Part shown: piece by piece, positions 1-7,088 of the stretch
Position numbering within the stretch: the stretch's first letter is position 1
How the letters are laid out: every line of letters starts with the position of its first letter
Origin: a virus
Length of the DNA stretch: 52,221 nt
IMG/VR virus record: IMGVR_UViG_3300029954_000016
Coordinates: 1-52,221 of that record
Reading direction: 5' to 3' (one strand)
Program-made: the position numbers and the translations under genes
The notes under the pieces: generated by a model
Database searches by the model: none
Seen by the model: only the letters and a program-made list of their open reading frames with translations
Told to the model about the DNA's origin: nothing

Positions 1-248
1 TCATCGTCATCCTCGCGGATCCTGAGGGCGTAGTTCACCACCCTCGTGGTCGGGTCGGCGATCCACTTCAAGTGACTGTGGTTGAACCAGGAACAGCCGT
101 TGACGCTGTACTCGAGGCAGCCGGTGCCGGTGCTGACGCCGGTCACGATCAGGGCGTCACCGTTGTCGATCCACGATGCCCAAGTTGGGGACGCACGATT
201 CGTGAGCGCCACCTCGGTACCGATGGCAAGGCTGATGGGTTTCTTCAT
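1..248 (-). CDS. Hypothetical protein, C-terminus cut by window edge
   Basis: Minus-strand gene starting at ATG 248 and running off the left edge; the first 82 residues are readable (begins MKKPISLAIGTEVALTNRA). I recognise no motif; the visible part has two cysteines (TGCLEYSVNGCSW) and looks like a small soluble beta-rich protein. The start is supported by an A/C-rich leader with a GAAAG ribosome site 6-7 bases upstream, the same leader style as the next two free-standing starts (791 and 2114). It is the last visible gene of the leftward block. Function unknown. Confidence 0.6.
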   Translation of the reverse strand, partial: MKKPISLAIGTEVALTNRASPTWASWIDNGDALIVTGVSTGTGCLEYSVNGCSWFNHSHLKWIADPTTRVVNYALRIREDDD

Positions 249-284
249 GTTGGTTCTTTCGTTGGTTGATTGGGACGGGACGGC

Positions 285-791
285 TCAGGCGCGGCCGAAC
301 TTCGAGGCCAGAGCCTGGATCTTCGAGTTGAGGCGCTCCATGTTGCGGATCTCCTCGGGGGTAGAGGTCCAGACCGGGGCCGGGGCAGCCGGATTGCGCT
401 GGTCCACGCCTTGGATGCGACGGACGTGCTTGATCACGACGTCGAGGCCCGGGTTCGCGTTGGTGCCAGCCAAGTGGCGGAGGTTCCATTGCTTGAGCCA
501 GATCAGCGTACCATCGGTCTGGGACCCGAAGCGGGTGGTCCACAGTTGGAGATCCCGTGACGTGACCTCGTACCATCCACCACCGATGTGCAGGACGTCG
601 GCCTGGCGCTCGGCAGCGGCGCCGGCCCTCGAAGCACGGAAGGCCGCCATATCCTTGGCTCGTGCCTGAATCTTGAGGACGCTGTGCTTGATGCCGTGCG
701 CCGGCTGGAACCAGTAGCGATAGCTGTTGGTCGCCGACTGGAAGTGAAGCTTCCTGGTCGTGGTGGCGAGGGCGGTTTGGATACTGTTCAT
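285..791 (-). CDS. Hypothetical protein, 168 aa
   Basis: I chose ATG 791 (MNSIQTALATTTRKLHFQ) over the longer frame from 830, because the upstream part (SRSTSQPTNEST) only translates the A/C-rich leader that precedes several starts in this arm. The protein is mixed alpha/beta, rich in Trp and Arg, with a proline/alanine linker near residue 128 and a helical tail ending SKIQALASKFGRA. There is no recognised domain. It lies between two other small leftward genes, a typical position for early accessory genes, but nothing in the sequence shows its role. Confidence 0.6.
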   Translation of the reverse strand: MNSIQTALATTTRKLHFQSATNSYRYWFQPAHGIKHSVLKIQARAKDMAAFRASRAGAAAERQADVLHIGGGWYEVTSRDLQLWTTRFGSQTDGTLIWLKQWNLRHLAGTNANPGLDVVIKHVRRIQGVDQRNPAAPAPVWTSTPEEIRNMERLNSKIQALASKFGRA

Positions 792-854
792 GGTTGACTC
801 GTTGGTTGGTTGACTGGTAGAACGGGACACAAGTTGTGGAACGGGACAGAGGGG

Positions 855-1118
855 TCAGATGTCGTGGGTCGGCTTGAACAGCTTGCGGGCTTCCATGGCC
901 AGATCGCACTGCATGTCGCTGCATCGGCCATCCAGCGTCCTGGATCCTCGCAAGTAACCCCAGACCACGTCGAGGGTCTCGTTGATATAGCCCTCGTATG
1001 CAGTCCGATCCATTGGACGGGGGCTGACACCGAGTCGGTTGCAGTGCTCGATCACTGCCCCGGTCACGAACCAGAGGACATGCTTGGGTTCGATGTGAGA
1101 CGTCGCGTACTTGGCCAT
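855..1118 (-). CDS. Hypothetical protein, 87 aa
   Basis: Start taken at ATG 1118, preceded by AGGAG with a 7-base spacer; the in-frame GTG at 1121 is too close to that site. The start overlaps the stop of the upstream winged-helix gene (TGATG), so the two are probably translationally coupled. The product (MAKYATSHIEPKHVLWFV...) is a small helical protein with two cysteines (RCSDMQC). No family recognised. Being coupled to a putative DNA-binding protein hints at a shared role but does not show one. Confidence 0.65.
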   Translation of the reverse strand: MAKYATSHIEPKHVLWFVTGAVIEHCNRLGVSPRPMDRTAYEGYINETLDVVWGYLRGSRTLDGRCSDMQCDLAMEARKLFKPTHDI

Positions 1119-1534
1119 CACTGGGCTCCTTTGTTGCGGATGCGATCCGCGATTTCGTTGGCCTCGCGCAGTTCGGCGGCGAGGGAGCTGGTCCGCGGCT
1201 TGGTGTACTTCGTGCGCTTGGCACCGATCGGGACCACGGCGGTCCCACGACGGCGGCGGGGCTCGGTCTCGACCACCTTCTCCTCAACGATTCGCAAACG
1301 ATCATCGAGGTCTGGGGTCGAGTACCACCAGAGCTTGCCGTCGCTGGCCATGCAATCCACCGCATGGCGGTTCCTCAGATGGTGGAGGCTGGCCCCGACT
1401 TGGTTGGCGTTGACCTTGCCACCCAGACGCGTGATCAGCTGCCCTGCAGTGATGAAGTCGTCGGCGGCGACGAGGGCCTGGAGGACGAGGCTGACCTTGG
1501 TCGGCTCGCGATCGGCCTTCTTGTACTTGGACAT
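1118..1534 (-). CDS. Winged-helix-like small protein, 138 aa
   Basis: Residues about 13-70 (VSLVLQALVAADDFITAGQL, then LGGKVNANQVGASLHHLRNR and a beta-like KLWWYSTP) have the rhythm of a winged helix-turn-helix: helix, 'ITAGQLITRL' helix, recognition helix 'ANQVGASLHHLRNR', then a wing. The C-terminal third is basic (EPRRRRGTAVVPIGAKRTKY) and ends in a helix. A DNA-binding or transcription-modulating role is therefore plausible. This is inferred from pattern only; no named family is recognised. It sits between two small unknown genes, overlapping the next start. Confidence 0.6.
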   Translation of the reverse strand: MSKYKKADREPTKVSLVLQALVAADDFITAGQLITRLGGKVNANQVGASLHHLRNRHAVDCMASDGKLWWYSTPDLDDRLRIVEEKVVETEPRRRRGTAVVPIGAKRTKYTKPRTSSLAAELREANEIADRIRNKGAQ

Positions 1535-1537
1535 GAT

Positions 1538-1786
1538 TCAAGGCCCTCCATAGATCTTGTCTTCGGCTTCCCGCGCCATCCACAGGAAGAGCTCGCGGGC
1601 GACGGCGCGTTGACGCCGTCCTTGAAAGTCCTCCTCGCCGCGCATCACGGCCTTCTGCACCTTCTTGCCGATGCGGCGCTTGATGTCGATACGCGAGTTC
1701 GTGAGCCCGTAAGCCTTCTCCATCTGACGGTAGGTGCGGGTGCCAGCCTTCGGGCCGACGTTCCAGGGTTTAGGTTGCAGCTTCAT
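1538..1786 (-). CDS. Small basic hypothetical protein, 82 aa
   Basis: The real start is ATG 1786, behind AAGGAG with a 6-base spacer. The much longer frame upstream (to 1981) is a shadow running antisense-out-of-phase through the neighbouring gene. The product (MKLQPKPWNVGPKAGTRTYR...) is strongly basic (KRRIGKKVQK, QGRRQRAVAR), which suits nucleic-acid binding. The first residues look superficially like the tag described at 36.65-44.95 kb but lack the A-K-x-R-L core. Function unknown. Confidence 0.65.
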   Translation of the reverse strand: MKLQPKPWNVGPKAGTRTYRQMEKAYGLTNSRIDIKRRIGKKVQKAVMRGEEDFQGRRQRAVARELFLWMAREAEDKIYGGP

Positions 1787-1796
1787 GATCGACTCC

Positions 1797-2114
1797 TTAG
1801 TTCCAAGCGCAGGCAACGGCCTGGCGGTAGACCGAGCGCGCATCCAGACCGAAGAAGCGGAAGGTGCCAACCTTGGCGGCGAAGCGAGCCGTGCCGTCGG
1901 GGCTGGCCGGGCGCGGCGCGATGACGATCGGTGGCAGACCGCGGGTCTTGACCGTGATGACGCCCTTGTGGTCTTGCACAAAGCGGACCTTCGTGATGCG
2001 GCCGTCCTTGAACTTGACGGTTCGCAGAAACTTGGTCGGCAGCTTGGACAGCGCTCTGGCGGCGAGGCTGATCAACGATGCTGCGAAGACTTGGGCCTGT
2101 GTCAGCGTTTGCAT
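1797..2114 (-). CDS. Hypothetical protein, 105 aa
   Basis: Starts at ATG 2114 behind CCAAGGAACCACC, a clear AAGGA ribosome site. The N-terminal 30 residues are an amphipathic helix (QVFAASLISLAARALSKLP), followed by a beta-rich middle (LRTVKFKDGRITKVRFVQDH, GVITVKTRG) and a C-terminal FGLDARSVYRQAVACAW. No family recognised. The hydrophobic helix is too short and too charged nearby to call a membrane segment with confidence. The gene is separated from the upstream gene by a structured, poly-A-rich intergenic stretch. Confidence 0.6.
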   Translation of the reverse strand: MQTLTQAQVFAASLISLAARALSKLPTKFLRTVKFKDGRITKVRFVQDHKGVITVKTRGLPPIVIAPRPASPDGTARFAAKVGTFRFFGLDARSVYRQAVACAWN

Positions 2115-2137
2115 GGTGGTTCCTTGGTTGGTTGGGC

Positions 2138-2293
2138 AATGGGGGTTTTGCGTCCAGGCTCGTGCCTGCCTCCCCGCACCCCCATTTTACCCCCAAAAGG
2201 GACCAAAAAGTCCTGCCGGGAGGTAAAAACAGGACCAAAAAGAGGGCAAACCCGCTGTTTTTGCCTCAAAATGCAGCACAAAACAGCGGGTTT
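2138..2293 (-). terminator. Structured intergenic region with a 14-bp perfect stem; probable terminator(s)
   Basis: Between the gene ending at 2396 and the start at 2114 lie about 280 bases without a gene. They hold: a perfect 14-bp inverted repeat (AAACCCGCTGTTTT at 2248-2261 and its complement at 2280-2293, 18-base loop); an 8-bp pair (AATGGGGG 2138-2145 / CCCCCATT 2179-2186); and two direct copies of GGACCAAAAAG (2200-2210 and 2232-2242), each giving a T-run on the minus transcript. Reading leftward, the 14-bp hairpin is followed by CTCTTTTTGG, consistent with a terminator for the upstream gene. The base composition is unlike the flanking genes. Confidence 0.55.
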
Positions 2294-2395
2294 ACCCCTA
2301 TACCAGTTACCCCTCATGGGTCCTGGTTGGATCACGGTTTGATCCTGTGCAGACGCTCCGCATCGTCATGCAAACGGAGGTCAGCCCAGGCCCGG

Positions 2396-3052
2396 TCAGT
2401 TGGCGTGCGGCTTGAGGAAGGCGACGACCTTCTCGTTGTGCTGGAGTTCCTTCAGCATGTACTTGATCTCGGGCTTCGTGTACTGACCGCGGCTGCGGAT
2501 GCGGTTCAGGGCCTCGATCGGCGCCTTGTCCTTGATGCTGGCCACGAACATGGTGAAGCCAGATGACAGCGCGTTCGGCTTGTCGTCCTCGGCCCCGGCC
2601 ACAGAAGCACCGGCGTTGATGTTGGTCAGCTCTTCGACGGTGATCACGTCGGCGCCAGAACCCTGGATAGTGCGGGCGGCAGTCGCGTCCTTGATCTGTT
2701 GTTCGCGCTCGTTGAGGCGGTCCTTCTCCTCCTGGGCGCCTTCCTGGGACAGGAGGGCCAGGGCGTAGTCCTCGGTGATTGGGATGATCAGGCCGCTGGC
2801 CACCGCGTTGCGGAACTCGGACGCTTCGAGGAGTTGACGACGCGGGACCTGCTCGGTCAGGCAGACCGGAAGCCACGATTGCGGCAGGTGCAGGTCGTCG
2901 GTCTTTGTGCCGTTCTGCTTGGGGATGCCGACGTGGACCTCGCCCTGGGCGCGGACCTTGGAACTGGCGCTGCCATTCAGGGCCCAGATCGGGTCGGTGA
3001 TGGTGCCGCGCTCGAGCTGGGCGATGGTGAGTGTGTTGTCGTTCTGAGCCAT
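2396..3052 (-). CDS. Hypothetical protein, 218 aa (possible structural or regulatory protein)
   Basis: Start taken at ATG 3052 (MAQNDNTLTIAQLERG), behind AGGAA with a 10-base spacer; the longer frame to 3232 runs through a hairpin and is not credible. Visible parts: a beta-like N-terminus, a conserved-looking stretch near residues 55-75 (HLPQSWLPVCLTEQVPRRQL), a charged coiled-coil-prone helix near residues 108-130 (EEKDRLNEREQQIKDATAAR), an Ala/Gly/Ser-rich middle, and a helical C-terminus. It lies alone between two hairpins, so it may be its own transcription unit. I do not recognise the family. Confidence 0.65.
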   Translation of the reverse strand: MAQNDNTLTIAQLERGTITDPIWALNGSASSKVRAQGEVHVGIPKQNGTKTDDLHLPQSWLPVCLTEQVPRRQLLEASEFRNAVASGLIIPITEDYALALLSQEGAQEEKDRLNEREQQIKDATAARTIQGSGADVITVEELTNINAGASVAGAEDDKPNALSSGFTMFVASIKDKAPIEALNRIRSRGQYTKPEIKYMLKELQHNEKVVAFLKPHAN

Positions 3053-3155
3053 GATGATGGTGTTCCTGGTGAATGCTCCTAGATGTGTAGGGAGCTGGAG
3101 GAGTGCAGTTGCCGATACGGTGCAGTGTTTTGTTGGAAGGCGCGTTGCCTTCTCG

Positions 3156-3189
3156 GACGCGGCCGCTCGCTGATGAAGCGGCGGCCGTC
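3156..3189 (-). terminator. GC-rich hairpin between leftward genes
   Basis: GACGCGGCCGCT (3156-3167) pairs with AGCGGCGGCCGTC (3177-3189) around a 9-base loop, with one bulge. It lies just after the stop of the Acb2/Tad1-like gene (3195) in the leftward direction. There is no strong T-run after it, so it may be an attenuating or RNA-processing structure rather than a classical terminator. Confidence 0.45.
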
Positions 3190-3194
3190 TTGTT

Positions 3195-3569
3195 CTAGGT
3201 CTGGGTCGTGCCGACGATGCCGCGCGCCACACGATCTGCGGACCTGGCTTCGAGAGCCTGAAGCGCCTGGTCCATCAGGGTGATGGCCTTCGCGTTGGCG
3301 TCGCTAGGAACGATGATGTTCTTGACACGGGTCCGGTCGATGCAGACGGCGAGCAGGTGCTCGATGGTCACGCCGTTGGGCGGCTTCTCGGGAGTGATGG
3401 CGCCGTTCTGGAACAGGATCCTGGCAATGAGGTCGCGCTTGATACCAGGATCGTGTGGATCCTGAGACTGCACTCCACATACCAGGTAGCGATTGCCTGG
3501 AGGCCCACTGGTCTCGTTGTCAGCTGCGAAGATTGTGACGCCGTTCGGGTCGGTGTAGATGACCCTCAT
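3195..3569 (-). CDS. Acb2/Tad1-hairpin-domain-like protein (candidate cyclic-nucleotide sponge), 124 aa
   Basis: The C-terminal half matches a widespread phage small-protein pattern: LFQNG-I-x-E then NGVTIEHLLAVCIDR, then NAKAITLMDQALQALEARSADR and RGIVGT (consensus NGVTNEALLA-I-DRL ... NA-AL--L--AL--L--RT--R--RGVEGT). As I recall, this family is grouped with the Acb2/Tad1 hairpin fold, whose members bind cyclic oligonucleotides or cyclic ADP-ribose signals and so block CBASS or Thoeris defence. The N-terminal ~60 residues are a beta-rich cap (MRVIYTDPNGVTIFAADN). The start ATG 3569 overlaps the upstream stop (ATGA) and has GGAG 8 bases away. Family membership is fairly confident; sponge activity is inferred. 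Confidence 0.65.
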   Translation of the reverse strand: MRVIYTDPNGVTIFAADNETSGPPGNRYLVCGVQSQDPHDPGIKRDLIARILFQNGAITPEKPPNGVTIEHLLAVCIDRTRVKNIIVPSDANAKAITLMDQALQALEARSADRVARGIVGTTQT

Positions 3570-4063
3570 TGATCGATCTCCGGATCCTCCACTGAGGACT
3601 TGCTCAGATCGATGATCTCGTCGTCCGGATGGTCGTACGAGTCAGCCACCTTGACTTCGGTGGCGGCGTCGGCTAGAGCATCCTTCAGTGCAGCCTCGAT
3701 CTCGTCGTCGGGCTGCGAATTCTGGGCTTCCGCCTGCTCCTGAGCCACGGATGCGCGGCCGGCACCGAATGCGTTGCTGTAGATGACAGATTGGAGGGAG
3801 GCGCGAACATGCTTGAGACAGGCGTCGAGGTCGTGTTCCACGATGGCCAGGTCTTCGTACACGATCTTCGCGATCATGGAATCGGGTCCCTGAGCGCCAC
3901 GCGGGCTCAGGCCGAGAGTGAGACCCTTGCCGGGCTCGAACCACGAGGCCAGCGCCAGGGGATACTTCGCGAGGAACGCGGCCTGCGCCGCAGGCCGCGC
4001 TTGTTGAGCTGCCTGTTGCTGAGCTTGTTCGGCGGTTTGATCTTGAGTCGATTCAGTGGTCAT
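3566..4063 (-). CDS. Hypothetical acidic protein, 165 aa
   Basis: Start taken at ATG 4063 (MTTESTQDQTAEQAQQQAA), behind AGGAA with an 8-base spacer; the frame extends to 4102 but the extra part has no ribosome site. The N-terminus is a low-complexity Gln/Ala stretch. The centre (FLAKYPLALASWFEPGKGLT, then DSMIAKIVYEDLAIVEHDLDACLKHV) looks globular. The last 60 residues are very acidic (PDDEIEAAL, DHPDDEIIDL). It is translationally coupled to the Acb2/Tad1-like gene (ATGA). A GTAAATA motif lies about 45 bases upstream. Function unknown. Confidence 0.65.
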   Translation of the reverse strand: MTTESTQDQTAEQAQQQAAQQARPAAQAAFLAKYPLALASWFEPGKGLTLGLSPRGAQGPDSMIAKIVYEDLAIVEHDLDACLKHVRASLQSVIYSNAFGAGRASVAQEQAEAQNSQPDDEIEAALKDALADAATEVKVADSYDHPDDEIIDLSKSSVEDPEIDQ

Positions 4064-4101
4064 GTTCAGTATTCCTGGGTTGTGGGTTGACGTTGGGGTC
4101 A

Positions 4102-4572
4102 CTACTTATTTACACTTTTCGCTCCGAGATCAAGAAGCGCTTGACGCCGATTCATGAGGATGATGCCAAGATTGTTTTCGCCTTCACCATCGACCTGACC
4201 CCAGAATCGGTCGTCGTGTCGGTTGCCCTCGATCAGGATCGCGTTGTCGGTATCGACAAGCGCTTGTGCGAGCGGAGACTTGAGTACGAATTTGTGGTCA
4301 ATGATAGCTTTCATGAAATGAAGTTTCCGCTGATCCCAGCCAGGACGGAGCGTCACACGATTACCCATGCGCTTCGCATCACGCGCGTGTGGTGCCTCGA
4401 GACGGATGCGTTCTTGCTCACGCAACACGCTCGTCTTCATGGCCTGATACGCATGCTCACTGCTGGGCCAACGCAGAGCGCGGTACATCATGGGTCGCAT
4501 GAAGAAGTTGGACAGGAATTCGTACTGGCCCTCGAACTGGAGGATGACGGGTCTTGCTGCGGAGTCGTTCAT
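4102..4572 (-). CDS. NADAR / YbiA-like family protein, 156 aa
   Basis: Matches the NADAR (YbiA/DUF1768) pattern along its length: FEGQYEFLSNF (about 13-23), then RWPSSEHAYQAMK (34-46), the AKRMGNRVTLRPGWDQRKLHFM region, and WGQVDGEGENNLGIILMNRR (124-143). Length (about 150-160) is typical. NADAR enzymes act on N-glycosidic bonds of ADP-ribose-like or riboflavin-intermediate substrates; some remove ADP-ribose from guanine in DNA, reversing DarT-type toxins. A counter-defence role in a phage is plausible. It overlaps the upstream unknown gene (ATGA), with AGGA before the start. Family confident; substrate inferred. Confidence 0.85.
   Translation of the reverse strand: MNDSAARPVILQFEGQYEFLSNFFMRPMMYRALRWPSSEHAYQAMKTSVLREQERIRLEAPHARDAKRMGNRVTLRPGWDQRKLHFMKAIIDHKFVLKSPLAQALVDTDNAILIEGNRHDDRFWGQVDGEGENNLGIILMNRRQALLDLGAKSVNK
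4106..4113 (-). promoter_or_regulatory. GTAAATAA motif upstream of the 4063 start (weak candidate promoter)
   Basis: On the minus strand the sequence reads GTGTAAATAAGTAGTGACC, the same GTAAATA core found before 10240, 13791, 21893 and 47534. It overlaps the last codons of the NADAR gene (V-N-K-stop) and lacks the short hairpin that follows the other four copies, so it may be chance. If real it would drive the 4063 gene and the Acb2/Tad1-like gene. Confidence 0.35.
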
Positions 4573-4868
4573 TTGAAGCCATCCTGGGTGATGACAAGAT
4601 TCTCGATGCGTTCGATCCGCATCGACTCTTGGATCTCAGCGCTCAGGTCTTGGACTGTGCTGACGGCGAGCAGCGTGAATTCGATAGCCAGGGGGTAGTG
4701 AAGGTTATAGGCTCGTTGATGGGCGTGTAGAAAGCCGAGAGCCAGATCCAATCGCTTCTCGTTCAGATACGAGAAGGAGAGGAGCGTGTTCGTCACCGGG
4801 AAGGTCTCACCGCGGTTCATCATGGCGTTGCCGGGACCGCGCCATTCGTTGACCATGAGCAGGAGCAT
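4569..4868 (-). CDS. Hypothetical protein, 99 aa
   Basis: A small mostly helical protein (LLSFSYLNEKRLDLALGFLH, then YNLHYPLAIEFTLLAVSTVQ) directly upstream of, and overlapping, the NADAR gene. The start at 4868 lies 9 bases after the helicase stop and has no strong ribosome site; MVNEWR at 4856 is an alternative. Its tight coupling to NADAR suggests co-translation. The DNA runs leftward like all neighbours. No family recognised. Confidence 0.55.
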   Translation of the reverse strand: MLLLMVNEWRGPGNAMMNRGETFPVTNTLLSFSYLNEKRLDLALGFLHAHQRAYNLHYPLAIEFTLLAVSTVQDLSAEIQESMRIERIENLVITQDGFK

Positions 4869-4877
4869 GATGGGGTC

Positions 4878-6533
4878 TCAGAAGGTGTAGAGGGCCTTGG
4901 TCGGCCTCGTGGTGAGGACGTAGAGCGCACGATACGCTTCGCGCTCGTCTGGGTTGGCAAGCACGTCGCTCTGGTCGACGAAGATGCGTTCCAGGGTGGA
5001 TCCCTGGAGACGGTGCGAAGTCAAACAAAATCCGTGTCGGATCTGATGGAACTGATTCTTCAGGTTCCAGAAGCGCTGCCACAGCAGCTTCCGCTCGTGC
5101 GACTCGCACTTGGAAGCCCTATTGGCACGGCGGCTGAGGATCTCGTTCAGGTGCGACTGGTCCTTCGGCACGTAGAGCACGATCTTGCTATCGTACAGCG
5201 TGATGGCACGCGCCTCGATGGGACCTTCCTCGATCTCGAACGTGCGGTCCTCGATCGAGCGGATCTGGAACTCCTCGTCGGTGAAAGCGATGACGCGCTT
5301 CTCGCTGTCCGTGATGGGAGCCGCCATCATGATCAGGTCCCCAGGCGCGTACTCACCTTCGAGCCCCAGGTTCTTGCGGATCCAGTCGTTGTACTGCTTG
5401 ACCGTCTTGTTCCGCCAGCATCCGACCTTCGTGGTCTTCCAGTCGTCGATGGTCAAACCCTTCATCATATCCATCATCTGTCGGCGCGGCATGACGAACA
5501 CGCCTTCCTTCCCATCGTTGTCATCCTTGATGGGGGACGTGCCGTACTTCTTGAGCTTGAGGCGACTGCGGATCTTGATCGAGAGAGCCAAGAGCTGGTT
5601 GTCGAACCGCTTCACCTCAGTGAGGAGGGCGCGGTAGTGACGCTCGGCGAATGACCAGACGACGGAGCGGCTCTCCTTCACAGGATTGAGCTGCGCAGGA
5701 TCGCCCACGAAGATCACACGCCAACCGTGGTTGTCGGCCAGATCCTTGAGCAGGTCGGCCATGAAACGGGGGATCATGCCTGCCTCGTCGATCACGATGA
5801 TCGGCTTCGGGCCAAGCTGCGGTGTGCGTCCGCTCTTCGACAGCACCTGCTTGTCGTCTTCCTCGACCATGCGGAGGCCAAGCAGGCTGTAGGTGGTACG
5901 GCACTGCTCGCCGATGAAGTCGGACAGAACCTTCGTCGCCTTGTTCGTCGGAGCCGTGAAGTAGAGGTTGTACGCCGTCAGCTCGTGCAGCTTCTTCATG
6001 AGGAAGCTCTTGCCGGTGCCGGCAAAGCCTTTTAGCACGAAGAACGGGTAGTCGTCCTTGAGCCAGACGATCAGCTTGTCCCACGCATCAGATTGGCCCT
6101 GCGTCATCACGATCGGCGGCGGGCTCTTCACGACTTTGCGACCTTGGCCCGCCAGCAATTCGTCAAGCGTCGGGTCGCGTTCAGGAAGGTCACCGTCTAG
6201 TGTCTTGGCGACCAGGCGTTGGATCAGGCCAGGAGGTGCGATCTTGGAGGTCCAACCGCTGTCCTCGGTGACGGCACCGTACTCGGCGTCGGCTCGGCTC
6301 TGCTTCAGGTCAGTGTGCTCCTTGACGAGCCGGTCTTCCATCAGGGCATCGAGCTGGGCCGCCATGCGATGGGGCTTGCGCGTGACGAAGCCTGGGCCCT
6401 TCGACTCGTGAGCCAGCACGTCCATCACGTGTTGGATCGTTGGCATGTCGTGCGCGACCCACGCCTCCGTCAGCAGACGGAGGAGTGTGCTCGGTTCACG
6501 TAGGAGCGACCTCGGTTTGGGTTGCGGACTCAT
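4878..6533 (-). CDS. Dda/RecD-like SF1B DNA helicase, 551 aa
   Basis: Has the ordered motifs of a superfamily 1B 5'-3' helicase: Walker A GFAGTGKSF (about 169-177), motif Ia TAPTNKATKVL (about 193-203), Walker B VIDEAGM (247-253), motif III GDPAQLNPV (about 278-286), motif V TSHRLQGSTLERIFVD and motif VI YVLTTRPTKALY at the C-terminus. The family includes T4 Dda, which acts in origin initiation, recombination and clearing proteins from DNA. About 140 N-terminal residues precede the helicase core and are not recognised. The start at 6533 has GAGG 4 bases away and overlaps the upstream gene by 38 bases. Confident of the family, not of the exact role. Confidence 0.9.
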   Translation of the reverse strand: MSPQPKPRSLLREPSTLLRLLTEAWVAHDMPTIQHVMDVLAHESKGPGFVTRKPHRMAAQLDALMEDRLVKEHTDLKQSRADAEYGAVTEDSGWTSKIAPPGLIQRLVAKTLDGDLPERDPTLDELLAGQGRKVVKSPPPIVMTQGQSDAWDKLIVWLKDDYPFFVLKGFAGTGKSFLMKKLHELTAYNLYFTAPTNKATKVLSDFIGEQCRTTYSLLGLRMVEEDDKQVLSKSGRTPQLGPKPIIVIDEAGMIPRFMADLLKDLADNHGWRVIFVGDPAQLNPVKESRSVVWSFAERHYRALLTEVKRFDNQLLALSIKIRSRLKLKKYGTSPIKDDNDGKEGVFVMPRRQMMDMMKGLTIDDWKTTKVGCWRNKTVKQYNDWIRKNLGLEGEYAPGDLIMMAAPITDSEKRVIAFTDEEFQIRSIEDRTFEIEEGPIEARAITLYDSKIVLYVPKDQSHLNEILSRRANRASKCESHERKLLWQRFWNLKNQFHQIRHGFCLTSHRLQGSTLERIFVDQSDVLANPDEREAYRALYVLTTRPTKALYTF

Positions 6534-7086
6534 GGGACCTCAAGGGAAGAATGTAGAGCATGCGATGCAGTGGCAGCAGCAGATCGGCGGCCAGCTTGCG
6601 AGGCGAGTACGCTAGGCCGAAGCCAGCGACGATGAGGGGCACGGTGGGATACCGCTCGTGTAGATCGCGGACCTTGTCTTTCTGCACGCGGCTGGCCTTG
6701 ACGCCGATGCCGGTGGCGACCACGAGCGTGGGCTCGATCTCGCGCTTCGCGCGTGGAACCGGGCCTGGGACGGCGCCGGTGTAGCGGTCGGGCTTGTCAT
6801 CCCACATCGACAGCCACAGCACCTCGTGATGAGGACCATGATCGATGTGCTGATTCACGAGCCAAGCCGCCACGTAGTCGGCGTGGAACTGATCCCACGC
6901 AGTGACCATGAAGCGGACAGGCCCGTGCGGGTTGGAGCGCCAGTCGGCCAGACCCTGGAGCTGGATCGCCGCGTCGTCTCCATCCTTGTCGGAGGGACGC
7001 CACTTGAAGACCCCTTGTCGGAAGACAGGGCCAGGCACAACATGTCGCATCGCGTGCCTATCGACGTTGAACAGGATGGATTGCAC
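6496..7086 (-). CDS. Hypothetical protein, 196 aa
   Basis: Begins MQSILFNVDRHAMRHVVPGP. Residues about 60-80 (RFMVTAWDQFHADYVAAWLV) and 118-165 (PTLVVATGIGVKASRVQKDK, YPTVPLIVAGFG) have the alternation of a Rossmann-like or P-loop-like alpha/beta core, but no Walker A is present. The overlap with the helicase start and the stop 2 bases from the next gene suggest an operon with the helicases. It might be a replication accessory protein; I do not recognise the family. Confidence 0.6.
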   Translation of the reverse strand: MQSILFNVDRHAMRHVVPGPVFRQGVFKWRPSDKDGDDAAIQLQGLADWRSNPHGPVRFMVTAWDQFHADYVAAWLVNQHIDHGPHHEVLWLSMWDDKPDRYTGAVPGPVPRAKREIEPTLVVATGIGVKASRVQKDKVRDLHERYPTVPLIVAGFGLAYSPRKLAADLLLPLHRMLYILPLRSHESATQTEVAPT

Positions 7087-7088
7087 GG

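Noticed and set aside
821-848. Direct repeat AACGGGACA (821-829 and 840-848)
   Set aside because: Short, only two copies, in a 63-base gap; could be chance in GC-rich DNA.
157-1365. 402-codon open frame on the minus strand
   Set aside because: It runs across three better-supported minus-strand genes in another frame; Arg/Pro/Ser-rich shadow translation typical of high-GC DNA, without a ribosome site.
2102-2335. 77-codon minus frame across the structured intergenic block
   Set aside because: It overlaps the hairpin and the start of the 105-aa gene, has no ribosome site and reads like translated repeats.
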